Assembly: GCF_000090795.2 (NCBI RefSeq)
Contig: NW_003546242.1
Span: forward strand, 857,449-890,800
Length of the DNA: 33,352 nt
Reading direction: 5' to 3'
DNA from: Amphimedon queenslandica
Lineage: Eukaryota; Porifera; Demospongiae; Haplosclerida; Niphatidae
A program made the position numbers and the translations under genes. The notes beneath the pieces are model-generated. The model saw nothing but the letters and a program-made list of their open reading frames with translations, was not told where the DNA came from and searched no databases. Numbering within the stretch: position 1 is the first letter of the stretch; each line of letters opens with the position of its first letter. Positions 10,640 to 20,520 of this stretch are shown here, in pieces.

Positions 10640-11077
10640 CCTATTTTAAATTAGTCACATCTTCTCTTTCTAAGCCAAGTTCTAACATAAAGCAGCTTAA
10701 TTTATTTCGTTGTATGAGTCAACGTAAGTATAGAAATAAAAATATTATACAGACCAATATAAATAATTGAATTAACTAGGTAGTAAAGTAAAACTGTAGC
10801 TGTTAATAGCACATTGACTTCTGAATCTGACTCCATATCTACTTCTGTTTCTGATGAGCCAATTGGTGCTACCATTCAGCTGTCAGAAAATCATGATTCT
10901 AATGATGAGGATGAGAGTCACTGTCAATATGATGATAGTTGCAATGAGAATATGAGTTCAGAGCAAGCTGAGGTAACTGCTACCAGTTCTGCAACCACAA
11001 AAGTCACTGGTACACCTCTTGATATAGCTCAGAGTTTAGAAGAGAAACCTGTACAGCCTCATAATGCCACATTCCCT
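10640..11077 (+). pseudogene. hAT transposase, N-terminal part before the gap
   Basis: Two open segments are seen. The first (about 10640-10714) ends IKQLNLFRCMSQ, which resembles the short N-terminal peptide of this transposase type, and runs into a GTAAGT donor-like site at 10715. The second (from about 10810) follows an acceptor-like TGTTAATAG and encodes a Ser/Glu/Asp-rich stretch (SESDSISTSVSDEP, then SENHDSNDEDES), typical of the disordered region before the zinc-finger/DUF4371 part. The sequence enters the N gap at 11078. The presumed intron does not join in phase with the donor as read, so the exact start is uncertain. It is classed as part of a broken gene because the C-terminal half carries stops. 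Confidence 0.55.
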
Positions 11078-11821
11078 NNNNNNNNNNNNNNNNNNNNNNN
11101 NNNNNNNNNNNNNNNNNNNNNNNNNNNNNNNNNNNNNNNNNNNNNNNNNNNNNNNNNNNNNNNNNNNNNNNNNNNNNNNNNNNNNNNNNNNNNNNNNNNN
11201 NNNNNNNNNNNNNNNNNNNNNNNNNNNNNNNNNNNNNNNNNNNNNNNNNNNNNNNNNNNNNNNNNNNNNNNNNNNNNNNNNNNNNNNNNNNNNNNNNNNN
11301 NNNNNNNNNNNNNNNNNNNNNNNNNNNNNNNNNNNNNNNNNNNNNNNNNNNNNNNNNNNNNNNNNNNNNNNNNNNNNNNNNNNNNNNNNNNNNNNNNNNN
11401 NNNNNNNNNNNNNNNNNNNNNNNNNNNNNNNNNNNNNNNNNNNNNNNNNNNNNNNNNNNNNNNNNNNNNNNNNNNNNNNNNNNNNNNNNNNNNNNNNNNN
11501 NNNNNNNNNNNNNNNNNNNNNNNNNNNNNNNNNNNNNNNNNNNNNNNNNNNNNNNNNNNNNNNNNNNNNNNNNNNNNNNNNNNNNNNNNNNNNNNNNNNN
11601 NNNNNNNNNNNNNNNNNNNNNNNNNNNNNNNNNNNNNNNNNNNNNNNNNNNNNNNNNNNNNNNNNNNNNNNNNNNNNNNNNNNNNNNNNNNNNNNNNNNN
11701 NNNNNNNNNNNNNNNNNNNNNNNNNNNNNNNNNNNNNNNNNNNNNNNNNNNNNNNNNNNNNNNNNNNNNNNNNNNNNNNNNNNNNNNNNNNNNNNNNNNN
11801 NNNNNNNNNNNNNNNNNNNNN
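11078..11821. other. Assembly gap (744 N)
   Basis: 744 consecutive N inside the hAT transposase. The zinc-finger region and the first half of the catalytic core would fall here. The true length is unknown. Confidence 1.
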
Positions 11822-12844
11822 ATCAATGTCAGCCTCATGAACAAGCACTGGAGCTACAGAAGCTGTCCGAAACTCGTTGGGTGTGTCGGTATGCAACAGT
11901 GAATGCTGTTTGCCACACATATGAATCCCTCATTCTAACAGTGGAAGAAGTTGCCAACTCCAGTATTAGCGAGTACTCGCAAGCCCTTGAAGCACGAGGA
12001 TTACTCCATCAAATAAAATCGTTCTCTTTTCTATTATCACTAATCACATTTGACAGAATCCTGACAGCTACAAAATAGCTTTCTGATAACTCACAGAGTA
12101 GAGCTATTGATCTATCTCGTGCTACAGAGCTTATACAAGCTACTATAAGTCTCTTAACTGAATATCGCACTGATTCACATTGGGACAGACTTTATGATCA
12201 TGCTGTTTGTCTTGCTCAGTTGCATAGTATCTCAATTTTGGTACCTGGAAGACGAAGAAGACCATCTCACTTCAATGATAGTGTTGTCTGTGAAACAATA
12301 GGAACTGGGGCTTCATCCAAAGAAGAATATAAAATTAACTTATACTATCCAGTTCTTGACCAATTTCTCAAGGAGTTAAATACAAGGTTTGAAAGCCGCA
12401 ATATTGATGTGTTGAAGGGAATATCTGCTTGCACTCCAAATTCATCTAATTTTCTCTCAATTAAAGATCTCAAATCATTCTGCAAGATGTATGGAGTAAG
12501 GATAGAAGAGAGTGTTCTAAATGTAGAGGTTGAGCTGATTAAACGACTCGCTGACAGGAATTCCATGGATTCTTTAGCTTCCATCTAGAGACATCTCTAC
12601 TCATTGAGGCCAGCTTACACCACTTTTTGTCATGTAACTCAGATTGCCATGACAATAGCAGTTACAAGTGCTGAAAGTGAGAGGTCCTTTACGACACAGA
12701 AGCGTCTTAAAACTCGTCTTAGAAGTAATATGGGAGAGGAGCGTCTTTCAGCACTAGCCATCTTATCAATTAAGAGAAATAGCAGAAGAGCTTGATAATG
12801 ACACTATCCTTGATACATTTGCTTCATCCAACAAGAACAGGTGA
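11822..12844 (+). pseudogene. hAT transposase, C-terminal catalytic and dimerisation part
   Basis: One frame is open from the gap to the C-terminus except for two TAG codons (12076-12078 after LTATK, and 12586-12588 after MDSLASI). It contains LQKLSETRWVCRYATVNAV (the conserved ETRW after the gap), HWDRLYDHAV, NLYYPVLDQFLKELNTRF, and the dimerisation signature SAESERSFTTQKRLKTRLRS followed by EERLSALAILSI. After LSIK a one-base shift moves to a frame ending in DTILDTFASSNKNR and TGA at 12842-12844, the usual terminal tail. Only two stops and one late frameshift are seen, so the copy is inactive but recent. The nonsense codons could be read-through artefacts or sequencing errors; a second assembly would tell. 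Confidence 0.85.
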
Positions 12845-13009
12845 ATTGTTTTGTGTTGATCCGCTTGTCAGTGCTTGATTGTTTCTTTATCACTTATAAT
12901 CAAAATAATAACCACATCCCTTTTAAACTAAACCACACCTTAATTAATTACTAACTCCACCCTTAATTCTCTTTGCCCCCCCAGAAAAAAAATCCTAGAT
13001 CCACCCCTC

Positions 13010-13017
13010 GTCACCCC
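13010..13017. repeat. Right 8-bp target-site duplication (GTCACCCC)
   Basis: Exact match to 10476-10483, directly outside the right terminal repeat of the hAT element. Confidence 0.9.
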
Positions 13018-14479
13018 AGCCTTTTGCACATGGAAACTGTTGTGGAGAGCCATGACTACAGACCTCAGAGGTACATGTGAATAGAGATCTAAACACCTTC
13101 ACAAAATGTTTCCCACAAGAGAATATTAGCTTTACCTGTAATAGAATAGGGGCAAAACGAAGGCAGAACTATGTCTCAGAAAGAAGTGTCCTGCCACTGA
13201 AATTCTAGTCATGAAGAGTCTAACGGGTGGACACGTTTTCTTCTGTTTGCTGCCATCAAGTCTAGCTAGGTCATTAGTGCTCCCTGACTGCAGATCAACA
13301 CTCTGAGCCTGACATGCCATACCATCAGGACACAATGGGGATCAATGGCATAATTTTCCTTGATGGATAACAAGTCAACAGTCATACAAATTTCCCAAGC
13401 AAGCTTTTCTTACAGATGTGGTGGTCAGGGATTATGTACATATAATTAATAGTCATCAATATTTTTCATTATTATAAATACATTAATGTTCATTGACTTC
13501 TTATTGTTTACAAAAAGGACATTTTTATTGGTTTTGTTCCATACTGTATTGTGTCAGCAAGTAGTAGTGACTGATGTTGTGTGTGATGGGTGTTGTCTGT
13601 GTGCACACCAAATATTTTTGATACCAATTGGCAGTATTACTGAATGACATTTGTTTTTACCATTGATTATCAAAAGAATAACGAGGCGCTTTTTGGCCTG
13701 ACAGCAACAAAAAAAGAGATGAGACAGGAGCTTTAACCTAGAAAATCTTACAGCTGCTGACCAATGAAGCTGTAAGGCTGGGAATGTGTCTATCTGGACC
13801 TCCTCTGCAATAAAGTCATTCACTACCTAAGGTACTTTTTCTACCGAGGCATATTAGAGCAGGATGATGACTGGAACATGGTTTTGTCCCTTAAGCCAAT
13901 TCTGAAGCCATAGTTTGTTCCTTTCCCCATAAAAAGTAACATCCATCAGTCTGAGAGAGAAGGCCGTTAAGCTGGCAATGGAAGGAAACCTGCAACTAGA
14001 GTGGAGGATGTTGAGGCTAGCTGGATGTTGCTTTATGCTGGACCAGCTGGTCCAGGTATTGGCAGTTGCCTACATGGTAGGAGAAGAGTGAGCTGTAATA
14101 AGCCAACATTTTATGTACAGTGTGACTGCACCTAGTGATGCCCCACTACAGATGCGTATGCTGTAACTAGTCATCTGGAACAAAATCTGTTTATGTCCCT
14201 CTCAATCAATGAAGCTTAAATCGAAAAGAGTATTATTTATACTTTGTATTACTATTTCAAATTAAAGTTGACATGAAAACACCTACAGTTTAATCTCTTC
14301 ATGTATGAGTCAGTGCTATCATGATGAAGTTAAGCTTCTGAAAGTTTTCTGGAGGCAATATTCCTTTATAGTAATCAGCAATATTGTTTCTAGTGAGTAC
14401 CAAGTCTCTGAAGTACTTCGTTTAACATTTAGGATTTGCCAACCTGCAAGCATAAGAAATGTATACGTTGGTCGCCACG
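13018..14479. other. Right flank of the hAT insertion, unassigned debris
   Basis: No gene could be assigned. Coding-like pieces occur on the plus strand: CNRIGAKRRQNYVSERSVLP at about 13130-13190, and KAVKLAMEGNLQLEWRMLRL at about 13965-14020. On the minus strand an 89-codon open frame lies at 13554-13823 (starting MNDFIAEEVQIDTFPALQLH). None matches a family I know. Base composition near 13020-13400 and 13700-14100 is richer in G and C than the spacers, as in old coding sequence. Confidence 0.3.
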
Positions 14480-15500
14480 AATCCTCTTATTCTGTCTAAC
14501 CTATCCCTTCAGGGCTAGGTATGAGTTGGAGAGATTCATCACTAGTACGCCATATGTAAGACTGGTAAGCTGCACGTTTAGTGTTTTGCAGCAATGCATC
14601 ATGTAATGGAGAAATAGATTCCATAGTTTGATTCTTTTGACAAAAGAGTTCTTTTCGTGCTTCATAAACAGAACTTTGAGAACTAGTTGTGTCAACACAA
14701 AAATTCTTCAAAAGTTTGAACTGAAGAGTATAAGGATTGATAGAAGTAGTGAAAGCATTTGTCAGCCTATAAAATAAAAATAAGGTGGCATCTGGAAAAC
14801 ACTTCCAAGCTTCCATAGCATTTTTTGTGCCTCTTCCATTCATAATTGATGTTGTGTCACATCCTGTGAATGAATGAAATAAGAAATGGCTCTCGCTTTT
14901 ACCTCACCAAGCTTCTCATTTACTGTATCAATGTGAATGTATTGAAAGTTCTGCACTACACCAAATGCTACCCATACATTACAACCAGGATTGATTGCCA
15001 ACAATGCATGAAACATGCCAAGAAATATTACATCTGTGTCTACTATACGAAATAGGCAATTTATGGCACCATTTGCAACTGCATTTAGCACATGAACAAA
15101 TAATGGAGTATCAGATTCTTCATAATTTCAAAGAGACATGGTGGCTTGACTTGTGACATTAGTTAACACTGCAGTTCACAAAGAAGTGAGTACTTCTTTT
15201 CTTGCTTCCCACTCTGTTGATTAAATGCTTTTAGACAAATTTCCAGGAACTTTACTTGTGGATTCAACCTGACTCCTTACTCCTCTCCTTCGTTCTTCCC
15301 TGGTTGCTTCATTGAAACTGTCTTTTTTGTATCAATCCTACACTAGTTACATCGTGTGGCTGTGCCAAGTTGCAGTGATATGTAGGGGATGAAAACATCT
15401 TTTCCATACTCTTCAAATGTACTAGCACATTTTGGTTGAATCAAATGCACCACTGCAGCACCATCGAATACCTTAATATCAAAGAAGGAAGGAGGTTCAG
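14480..15500 (-). pseudogene. DTDV/FHxFTGCDT family protein, C-terminal half, decayed
   Basis: This belongs to a large uncharacterised family common in repeat-rich invertebrate genomes; its role is not established and I treat it as a transposon-like multicopy gene. In order on the minus strand: SFFDIKVFDGAAVVHLIQP then YGKDVFIPYISLQL (15490-15340); TREERRRGVRSQVE then SKVPGNLSKS (15300-15230); FRIVDTDVIFLGM (about 15040); CNVWVAFGVVQNFQYI (15000-14950); FHSFTGCDTTS (14880-14845); NGRGTKNAMEAWKCFPDAT (14840-14785); VYEARKELFCQKNQTMESI and LLQNTKRAAYQSYIW (14670-14550); and IPSPEG followed by EDSWRP (about 14515-14475). Every block is in family order. Frameshifts occur near 14845 and 15340 and several stops are present, so this is a pseudogene. 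The N-terminal half lies at 18800-20020, beyond inserted DNA. Confidence 0.75.
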
Positions 15501-15502
15501 TA

Positions 15503-15526
15503 TTAGTAACGCGGTAGCGTTACTAA
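15503..15526. repeat. Perfect 10-bp hairpin TTAGTAACGC-GGTA-GCGTTACTAA
   Basis: Exact inverted arms (15503-15512 and 15517-15526) around a 4-base loop GGTA. It lies at the junction where the recognisable coding homology of the minus-strand family gene stops, so it may mark the edge of an insertion. Confidence 0.8.
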
Positions 15527-16476
15527 GTAGGATTCACCCCAAAACAAAATGGCTGCCACAACTTTTGCAGCCTTGCTATACCTGGAAAACAAGCTCCTAT
15601 GCTTACCACACTTTATAGAGGACCTTATCCTGACCAGAGGACTCCAATGGTACAACTAGTGTGGCTCTAGAAATTGTCTAAGCGAAAAGTCAAAAATTGG
15701 CGAACCGGCCGTTTTGTTCAGCCACCTTTTTGCATCATCATCATCTTCATCACCAAGTCCTGTCAATCCAGTTGTCGGTGTGTATCTCAGTATCAGTTGG
15801 TGCTACAAGAATAATTCTTACACCAATCTACTCCAACAGTCTATGTGCAGGTCCAAGTCCCATTAGATCATTCTTCAAGTAAGGAAAAAATGATACTGTG
15901 ACTGCTAGATCGAGCCATCTTAGCTACTTGCCGCCATTTTGTTAAATAAAGAAGCTTGCCATGTGCTCCAAAATTTGGGTGTGGTCGCGCATGCTCAGAT
16001 CTGCAGCTCTAGAAGAAGCAAGTTATTTTTTTTACCAAGCTATGCTTGGAATCAACTTACCGCAATAATTTAGAGGAGGTTTCCAGCTAAAAGAAGGTAT
16101 TGATTTTACATGTTACTGTTTTACCAAGTGTAATATTTTATTTTAAAAAACAAACAATTAATTAATGTTATGCCTTATGATATGCAATGATAATTATGAA
16201 CTTGACAACAGCCTGGAAGAACAGGAATAGCAGGGAAGATGGACACTCTTAGCTCAGATTCTTGAACAAGGACTTGTGTCAAGACTAGTATTAGTTTCAC
16301 TAGTCATCAGTATAGTTGATATTACTTCAGCATGTCTATTCAATGCTGTGTCTCATAAATGTTATAACAATGATAATAATAATAAAGAAAATTATTGTTT
16401 GTGTAAAATCAACAAGTATCACAATTGCAACTAAAGAAATACTACAAATATTTTTAAAAAAAGTCAACACAAACAA
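15527..16476. other. Spacer with promoter-like motifs
   Basis: No coding assignment. On the minus strand AAAATGGCGGC (15930-15940) is a YY1-like core. On the plus strand GGGTGTGGTC (GT-box) is directly followed by GCGCATGC (15987-15994), an NRF1-type core. From about 16100 to 16476 the sequence is A-rich spacer leading into the fold-back element. Confidence 0.45.
15925..15996 (+). promoter_or_regulatory. Promoter-like cluster: YY1-like, GT-box, NRF1-like
   Basis: CCGCCATTTT (15931-15940), GGGTGTGGTCGCGCATGC (about 15977-15994). The same three motif types recur at 9500-9545 and 30796-30840. No transcript is demonstrable from sequence; the plus-strand remnant at 17560 is more than 1.5 kb away. 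Confidence 0.3.
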
Positions 16477-16724
16477 GAACATAAAAAATTAAAAAAAAAC
16501 AAGATGAAGTAGAATTCCGAACGACCAATGAAAATACTAAATGAAAATCGAACTCGTGACGCAAATTCTACTCTACATTGCAAGGTGATCTGTACTTCTT
16601 ACATAATAACATTAAAAGTACAATGTAGTGTAGAATTTGCGTCAAGAGTAGGATTTTCATTTCGTATTCTCGTTGGTCGTTCGGAATCCTACTTCATCTT
16701 GTTTTTCTTAAATTTATGTTTTTA
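16477..16724. mobile_element. Fold-back MITE with ~100-bp arms
   Basis: The core arms 16495-16580 and 16621-16706 are each 86 bp, reverse complements with about 78 identical positions, and separated by only 40 bp. Similarity continues outward to about 16477 and 16724 through A-rich/T-rich sequence. Arm landmarks: ACAAGATGAAGTAG, TTCCGAACGACCAA, GACGCAAATTCTAC. Open frames here are by-products of the palindrome and are not genes. No certain target duplication was identified. Confidence 0.9.
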
Positions 16725-17559
16725 ATTAATGGAATCAGTGAAAATATACAAAAATTTTGATATTTTAACAAAAGGAAGACGTCCATGATTTGACAATGAT
16801 GGATGATATGGCTAATTTTCATGTTTAAAAAATGTATTCATGTCTTCATTGCTATGCAACATGACAAGGTATAAGCGTGAAAACAATGAAACGTCATGCT
16901 TTAACATTGATATTTTTCTTGTTTGTTTCTTGCTTTATGAACTGGATATCTCAAAAGTGCAAGTGAGCTTTTCTTAATGGTTTCATTAATAGATACTCTT
17001 AGATCAACTATAACTTACTTTTGGTAAGTGGTAAATTGGTTTACTTCTAGCTCTTAATTGTTGCAAACTGTGTGCACAACTACTTCATCCCTGATGTCTC
17101 ATGAGTCTAACTTTGTAATTTGAATTAGCATCATTATAGGGATACTTATTTTATTGACTGCTTGTATTAGCTTCTGAGTTTCTTCTTTAAATGTTTTTTG
17201 TCTTTGAAATCCTACTTCATGAGTCAAGCTTGCTCAAGACCTGTTGTTATCCACCGTCGAAATGCTGATACAGAGCAACAACTCCTCCAGACCTCTTTAT
17301 GAGCTCATTATTCAGCTAATGTGCTTGATCTATAGGCATGGCAGAAAAGCGATACCGTATTTTTGAATGACCCAAAGGCCATTATCCTTAAACTCATAAA
17401 TAACAGTTGATGACAGGCTCCCCATGCCACGTATCCTAATTGGTATCCAACGTGTAGAATTTTCATGGTCTAGTGCAAAAAACTAAGGAGTGACAGCCTT
17501 GAGTGTTTGTGTTTGAATATTACTTTGGACTGTAACATTGTACGACAGTACAATAGCTC
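16725..17559. other. Spacer, nothing assigned
   Basis: AT-rich. Weak coding-like pieces occur near 17215-17300 (PVVIHRRNADTEQQLLQTSL), without a recognised family. A 13-base stretch AATCCTACTTCAT at about 17210 repeats part of the arm of the fold-back element, possibly by chance. Confidence 0.3.
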
Positions 17560-17708
17560 AACAGAACCGACTAATTTCTAAGAGATTCCAGCATGAAGAA
17601 GGAATATTTGTTATTGTGCTGGACAAAGCATTGAAGTCATTTTATGTTGAGCGACAAGCTTATTATGGAGGTTCTTTCATTAGTTACCATATAGACAGAG
17701 CTTTGAAA

Positions 17709-17755
17709 GTATGCTAGTATCAATTCTTAGACAGTTATAATTCATTATTATACAG
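17709..17755 (+). other. Candidate 47-bp intron
   Basis: Starts GTATGC and ends TTATTATACAG. Removing it joins two open stretches in phase 0. It is extremely short, at the lower limit reported for animal introns. Confidence 0.55.
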
Positions 17756-17936
17756 CCCAATAACATTGCAGTCATGTGTCAATCTGTTCATGAAACTGCT
17801 GCAACATATGTATCAGCAGTACAAAGTAAGGCTCAAGAGATTTGTGACAAATTCACAGATCTGTTTTTACTTTTCGCAAACTGCCACATTTACGACAGTA
17901 ATTCAATTCTAACAGGAAGTAAAATTGAAGAGTTAG

Positions 17937-17986
17937 GTACGTTTATTTGGCATTGTAAATTATTCTTATTTTCTGATACTATATAG
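17937..17986 (+). other. Candidate 50-bp intron
   Basis: Starts GTACGT and ends TGATACTATATAG. Removing it restores a Glu codon (G plus AG) and continues the family motif into AIDSFLKYHREQFP. The in-phase junction between two matching homology blocks supports a real intron. Confidence 0.65.
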
Positions 17987-18276
17987 AGGTAGCTATTGAC
18001 TCATTCCTCAAGTACCATCGAGAGCAGTTTCCCTCAGCATATGTGCTGCCCAAAATGCATATGCTGGAGGACCACATCATCTCATGGGTGAAAAATGGAG
18101 AGTCGGTTGTGGACTGATGGGAGAGCAGGGTGCTGAGTCATCATGCCATTTTCAATTATACTGAGCGGTCCTTTAACAATATGACTAACAGGGTGGAAAG
18201 ACTTCGTGTTGTGCTTCAAAACCATCACTTTAAGCTGCTCCCACACAACGCTTCTTTGGAGCCACCCCTCTTATAA

Positions 18277-18799
18277 ACAGGAAAAGTCTTGACAATAATA
18301 ATTGAATTCATGCTAGTCTACTAGTCGTCATACTGCTGTGTCTTTTTCTTTCTCTTTCTCCTTTTTCCTACTCATATGTCATGATTACCATGTAAAACAG
18401 AAAGCCATAGACACAGAGGTCCATGGCAAACATTGAACAATAAACATAACTTGCAGCAGGCCTTGTTTCTTCGTTTAAAAAATATATGTTCGGTAAAGCA
18501 TTGTCCATCTTGCTCTACTGATGCTGTTCTTTCACCTGAGTATACAGCTGTTTAGAAAAACTTCAGAGCTGCTATTGTGACCTTCCAAGGATAATATGCT
18601 TCATACCTCATACAAAGGGAGCCTTTGGTAAAAAAGTGAAGTACTAGGTACTGTCTTGGAGAGCAAAATGTAAGCAAATCTACTGACTTATCAGGTATGA
18701 CTCATGGGGTTCTCCTTTTTGTCACATGCCACTAAAATGAGTTAGATGCAGTTGCTAAGGAAGTTGCTATGAGCATTTTAAAATTACAGTTATGTAGTA
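18277..18799. other. Spacer
   Basis: No supported gene. It lies between the C-terminus of the plus-strand remnant and the N-terminal half of the minus-strand family gene, where the missing middle of that gene would be expected. No middle-domain motif could be recognised on the minus strand. Confidence 0.4.
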
Positions 18800-20020
18800 T
18801 GATGTATATTAATGTTCCATAAATGATAAATTAAGCACCCATGGCTCTGAGGGACAAACCACACCCTTTAAATTGAAATCCAGGCAAACATAGTCAGCTA
18901 TCTCATTATTTACTTGTAAAACCCTGTCATAGCTTACACTTAAACCCAACTGGTAGAGTTCCATTACTAATGTTTTAGATCTTGTGAGGGTGTGCACACT
19001 CAAGCCAAGGTTAAGAGACAAAGGTGTTACAAACTTCATGGAGTGTTGAGTTTGTAAAGTAGATGATTTCTTTGGTTGGCAATAGTAAATTATAGTTTGA
19101 GCAACAGTTAAACATGCCAATGGAAAATTAGATCACAGTACCTTTGTTTTGATCCTGAATATCTCTACCTCTAATTATCATATTGGTTAATAATGTGAGT
19201 GAGTGTGGTACACATTCCCTCTGAAAATCACCAAGAAATGAATTGAATGGTAAGCATTTGGTAGACTGGAAAAAGTTTCTGTATGAATTATATATTAGCA
19301 GCTTTCTGTAAAATTAATGTGTCTTCTTGAAAAGTACAATTTTGAGATTTGATTAGCAGTTCTTGAATTACACTATAAAATACCAATAATGAATTGTTTC
19401 CATCACTTCGCTTTTGAGCATTTACAAAAGAGATAACACCTGTTTATAATGTATTTTATTTACTTATTCAATATTGCAAGATCACATAGTTTATCTTTAT
19501 GCATGTGACAAAGGTCAATAAACGTATTCCATTTTCCATTCCGTTTTTGCTTTAAGATCTCCACCTTGAATACGAGCTAACAATGCAGAATCTTGTAAGT
19601 CTGTAGCCATTCTTCTCACATCACTATCAGTATGTAGTGTCATAAACTCATGTAGTATTTCATCATTTGTTTCACAAAACAATACATTTCAACTTTTCCA
19701 AACTTTATCTTTGTTAACGAGGTCATTTTGGTTCTATAGTATCTCTAGTATGGATGGATCATTTCTTTGCTCTTTGTCATTTACTTCCATTAAAGACACG
19801 AGTTATGCCACTTAGCTTCATTTGTGACTAATTGTGCCACAAAATGTTCTTCTCCAAAAGTAAGTTGTACTGGCTCTTCTTTAAGCTATCTGAATTTTTT
19901 GACACTAGTCAGGAATGTGTTATAGGCTTGTGACTTGTCATCTACATTTCGACAGGCATTCAGATAATGTGTTTCTTTTTTCACAAATAATACCCTTATT
20001 CCAGTCCATTTTAAAGACAT
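18800..20020 (-). pseudogene. DTDV/FHxFTGCDT family protein, N-terminal half, decayed
   Basis: Same family as 14480-15500 and in the expected order. From about 20020 down: KKETHYLNACRNVDDKSQAY; EEPVQLTFGEEHFVAQL then VTNEAKWHNSCL (about 19880-19800); VLFCETNDEILHEFMTLHTD then VRRMATDLQDSALLARIQGG (19690-19530), which is the conserved LHE...VR.MA..LQD..LLA.I.GGDL block. Then, in a 103-codon intact frame at 18809-19120, LTVAQTIIYYCQ, LGLSVHTLTRSKTLVMELYQ, LGLSVSYDRVLQ and GVVCPSEPW. Stops occur after KKFR and NSCL, with frameshifts between blocks. Together with 14480-15500 it implies one ancestral minus-strand gene whose central region (about 350 residues) is missing or replaced. Function unknown. 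Confidence 0.7.
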
Positions 20021-20290
20021 GTGACAGTAATTCTAGTTAATGCACTGCTGATAGAAAGTAAAAATAGCTGCAAGATGCATATTTTTCACTTTTGTTTACA
20101 CAATTTTAGCACATTTTTGGCTTCTTTTAACAAGAAATTGAATTTTGTTTTAATTACTAAAGGAAGCTATTTTTTAGATGGCTCCTACCTTAAACTGAAG
20201 TTGGACACAATACCAAACAGAGAAAAAGTTCTTGCTTTTGTCCACTTGTTCCCCTTTCCCACCTTTTTTGGACTTAGCTACTACACTAAT
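20021..20290 (-). other. Junction between BEL/Pao remnant and family pseudogene
   Basis: Where BEL/Pao homology stops, the minus strand remains open for about 40 codons with a lysine/glycine-rich peptide (VVAKSKKGGKGEQVDKSKNF), ending near a GTAGGA donor-like site at about 20185. It could be a leftover exon of the adjacent minus-strand gene. I do not recognise it. Confidence 0.3.
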
Positions 20291-20500
20291 AGTAACTTGA
20301 GTTGGCACAACTCTTGAAAAAAGAGCTTAATATTAATGACAACAGGAGCAATCAAGTCATATATGTTACTTACAACACTCAATTCATTTTGTTTCCTTGG
20401 CTCTATATGCATTGCTTTCTTAAAAGCTGGCTGAATGTAAACAAAAAAATTCATCTAAATCTACATTCCAAACAACTCCCAGAAACTTATGCGTTTGCCA
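20291..20500 (-). pseudogene. BEL/Pao polyprotein, segment after reverse transcriptase (distal part)
   Basis: The minus strand reads a Pao-type segment just downstream of the reverse transcriptase fingers and palm: a LGVVWN block near 20490, AMHIEPRKQNELSVVSNIYD (20420-20370), and a VVINIKLFFQELCQ block ending about 20295. Recognisable homology then stops. RNase H, integrase and the 3' LTR are absent from this side, so the element is truncated. This segment continues the reading frame that is cut at 23109 by the inserted 2.6-kb element. Confidence 0.75.
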
Positions 20501-20503
20501 TAA
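20501..20503. repeat. Left TAA target duplication of the composite element
   Basis: TAA at 20501-20503 and again at 23106-23108, directly outside the inverted termini. Keeping one copy keeps the retroelement frame continuous across the site. Three-base TWA duplications are typical of PIF/Harbinger transposons. Confidence 0.65.
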
Positions 20504-20520
20504 GGGGTAAGTCCGGCATA

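Larger units (their letters stand above)
10484..13009 (+). mobile_element. hAT transposon with both ends preserved
   Basis: The left end is CAGTGGCGGATCTA. The right end, read on the minus strand, is GAGGGGTGGATCTA (11 of 14 matches). An exact 8-bp duplication, GTCACCCC, flanks both ends. A G-rich run follows the left terminus (GGGGGGCAAGGGGGCG), and a matching C-rich run lies near 12976-12982. The body encodes a DUF4371/dimerisation-type hAT transposase, interrupted in this assembly by 744 N. Apparent length is 2526 bp if the gap size is real. The preserved ends, clean duplication and few coding lesions make this the youngest-looking transposon in the window. Confidence 0.92.
17560..18276 (+). 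pseudogene. Transposon-like multicopy protein, C-terminal part with two tiny introns
   Basis: An uncharacterised family that I know from cnidarian and sponge genomes; function not established. Exon A (about 17560-17708) encodes FQHEEGIFVIVLDKALKSF then VERQAYYGGSFISYHIDRAL. Intron 1 is 17709-17755 (GT...AG, 47 bp, phase 0). Exon B encodes NNIAVMCQSVHETAATY then CDKFTDLFLLFANCH, ending KIEEL plus G. Intron 2 is 17937-17986 (GT...AG, 50 bp, phase 1). Exon C encodes AIDSFLKYHREQFPSAYVLP, KMHMLEDHIISWV, then GLMGEQGAES in a shifted frame, then FNYTERSFNNMTNRVERLR and HHFKLLPHN, ending at TAA 18274-18276. The GLMGEQGAES block can only be read with two compensating frameshifts; read straight through, that segment has a TGA at 18115. 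So this is probably a pseudogene. It lies within the span of the opposite-strand family gene. Confidence 0.65.

Noticed and set aside
10814-11902. A 362-codon open frame on the plus strand
   Set aside because: Most of it is the 744-base run of N. Only the real bases on each side are informative, and the true transposase frame after the gap is the one open from 11881, not proven to be continuous with the one before it.
13132-13335. A minus-strand 67-codon frame as a gene
   Set aside because: No motif or homology is recognised, and the plus strand has equally coding-like pieces; assignment would be a guess.
16528-16725. A 65-codon open frame with a hydrophobic end
   Set aside because: It lies fully in the fold-back MITE and is explained by the palindrome.
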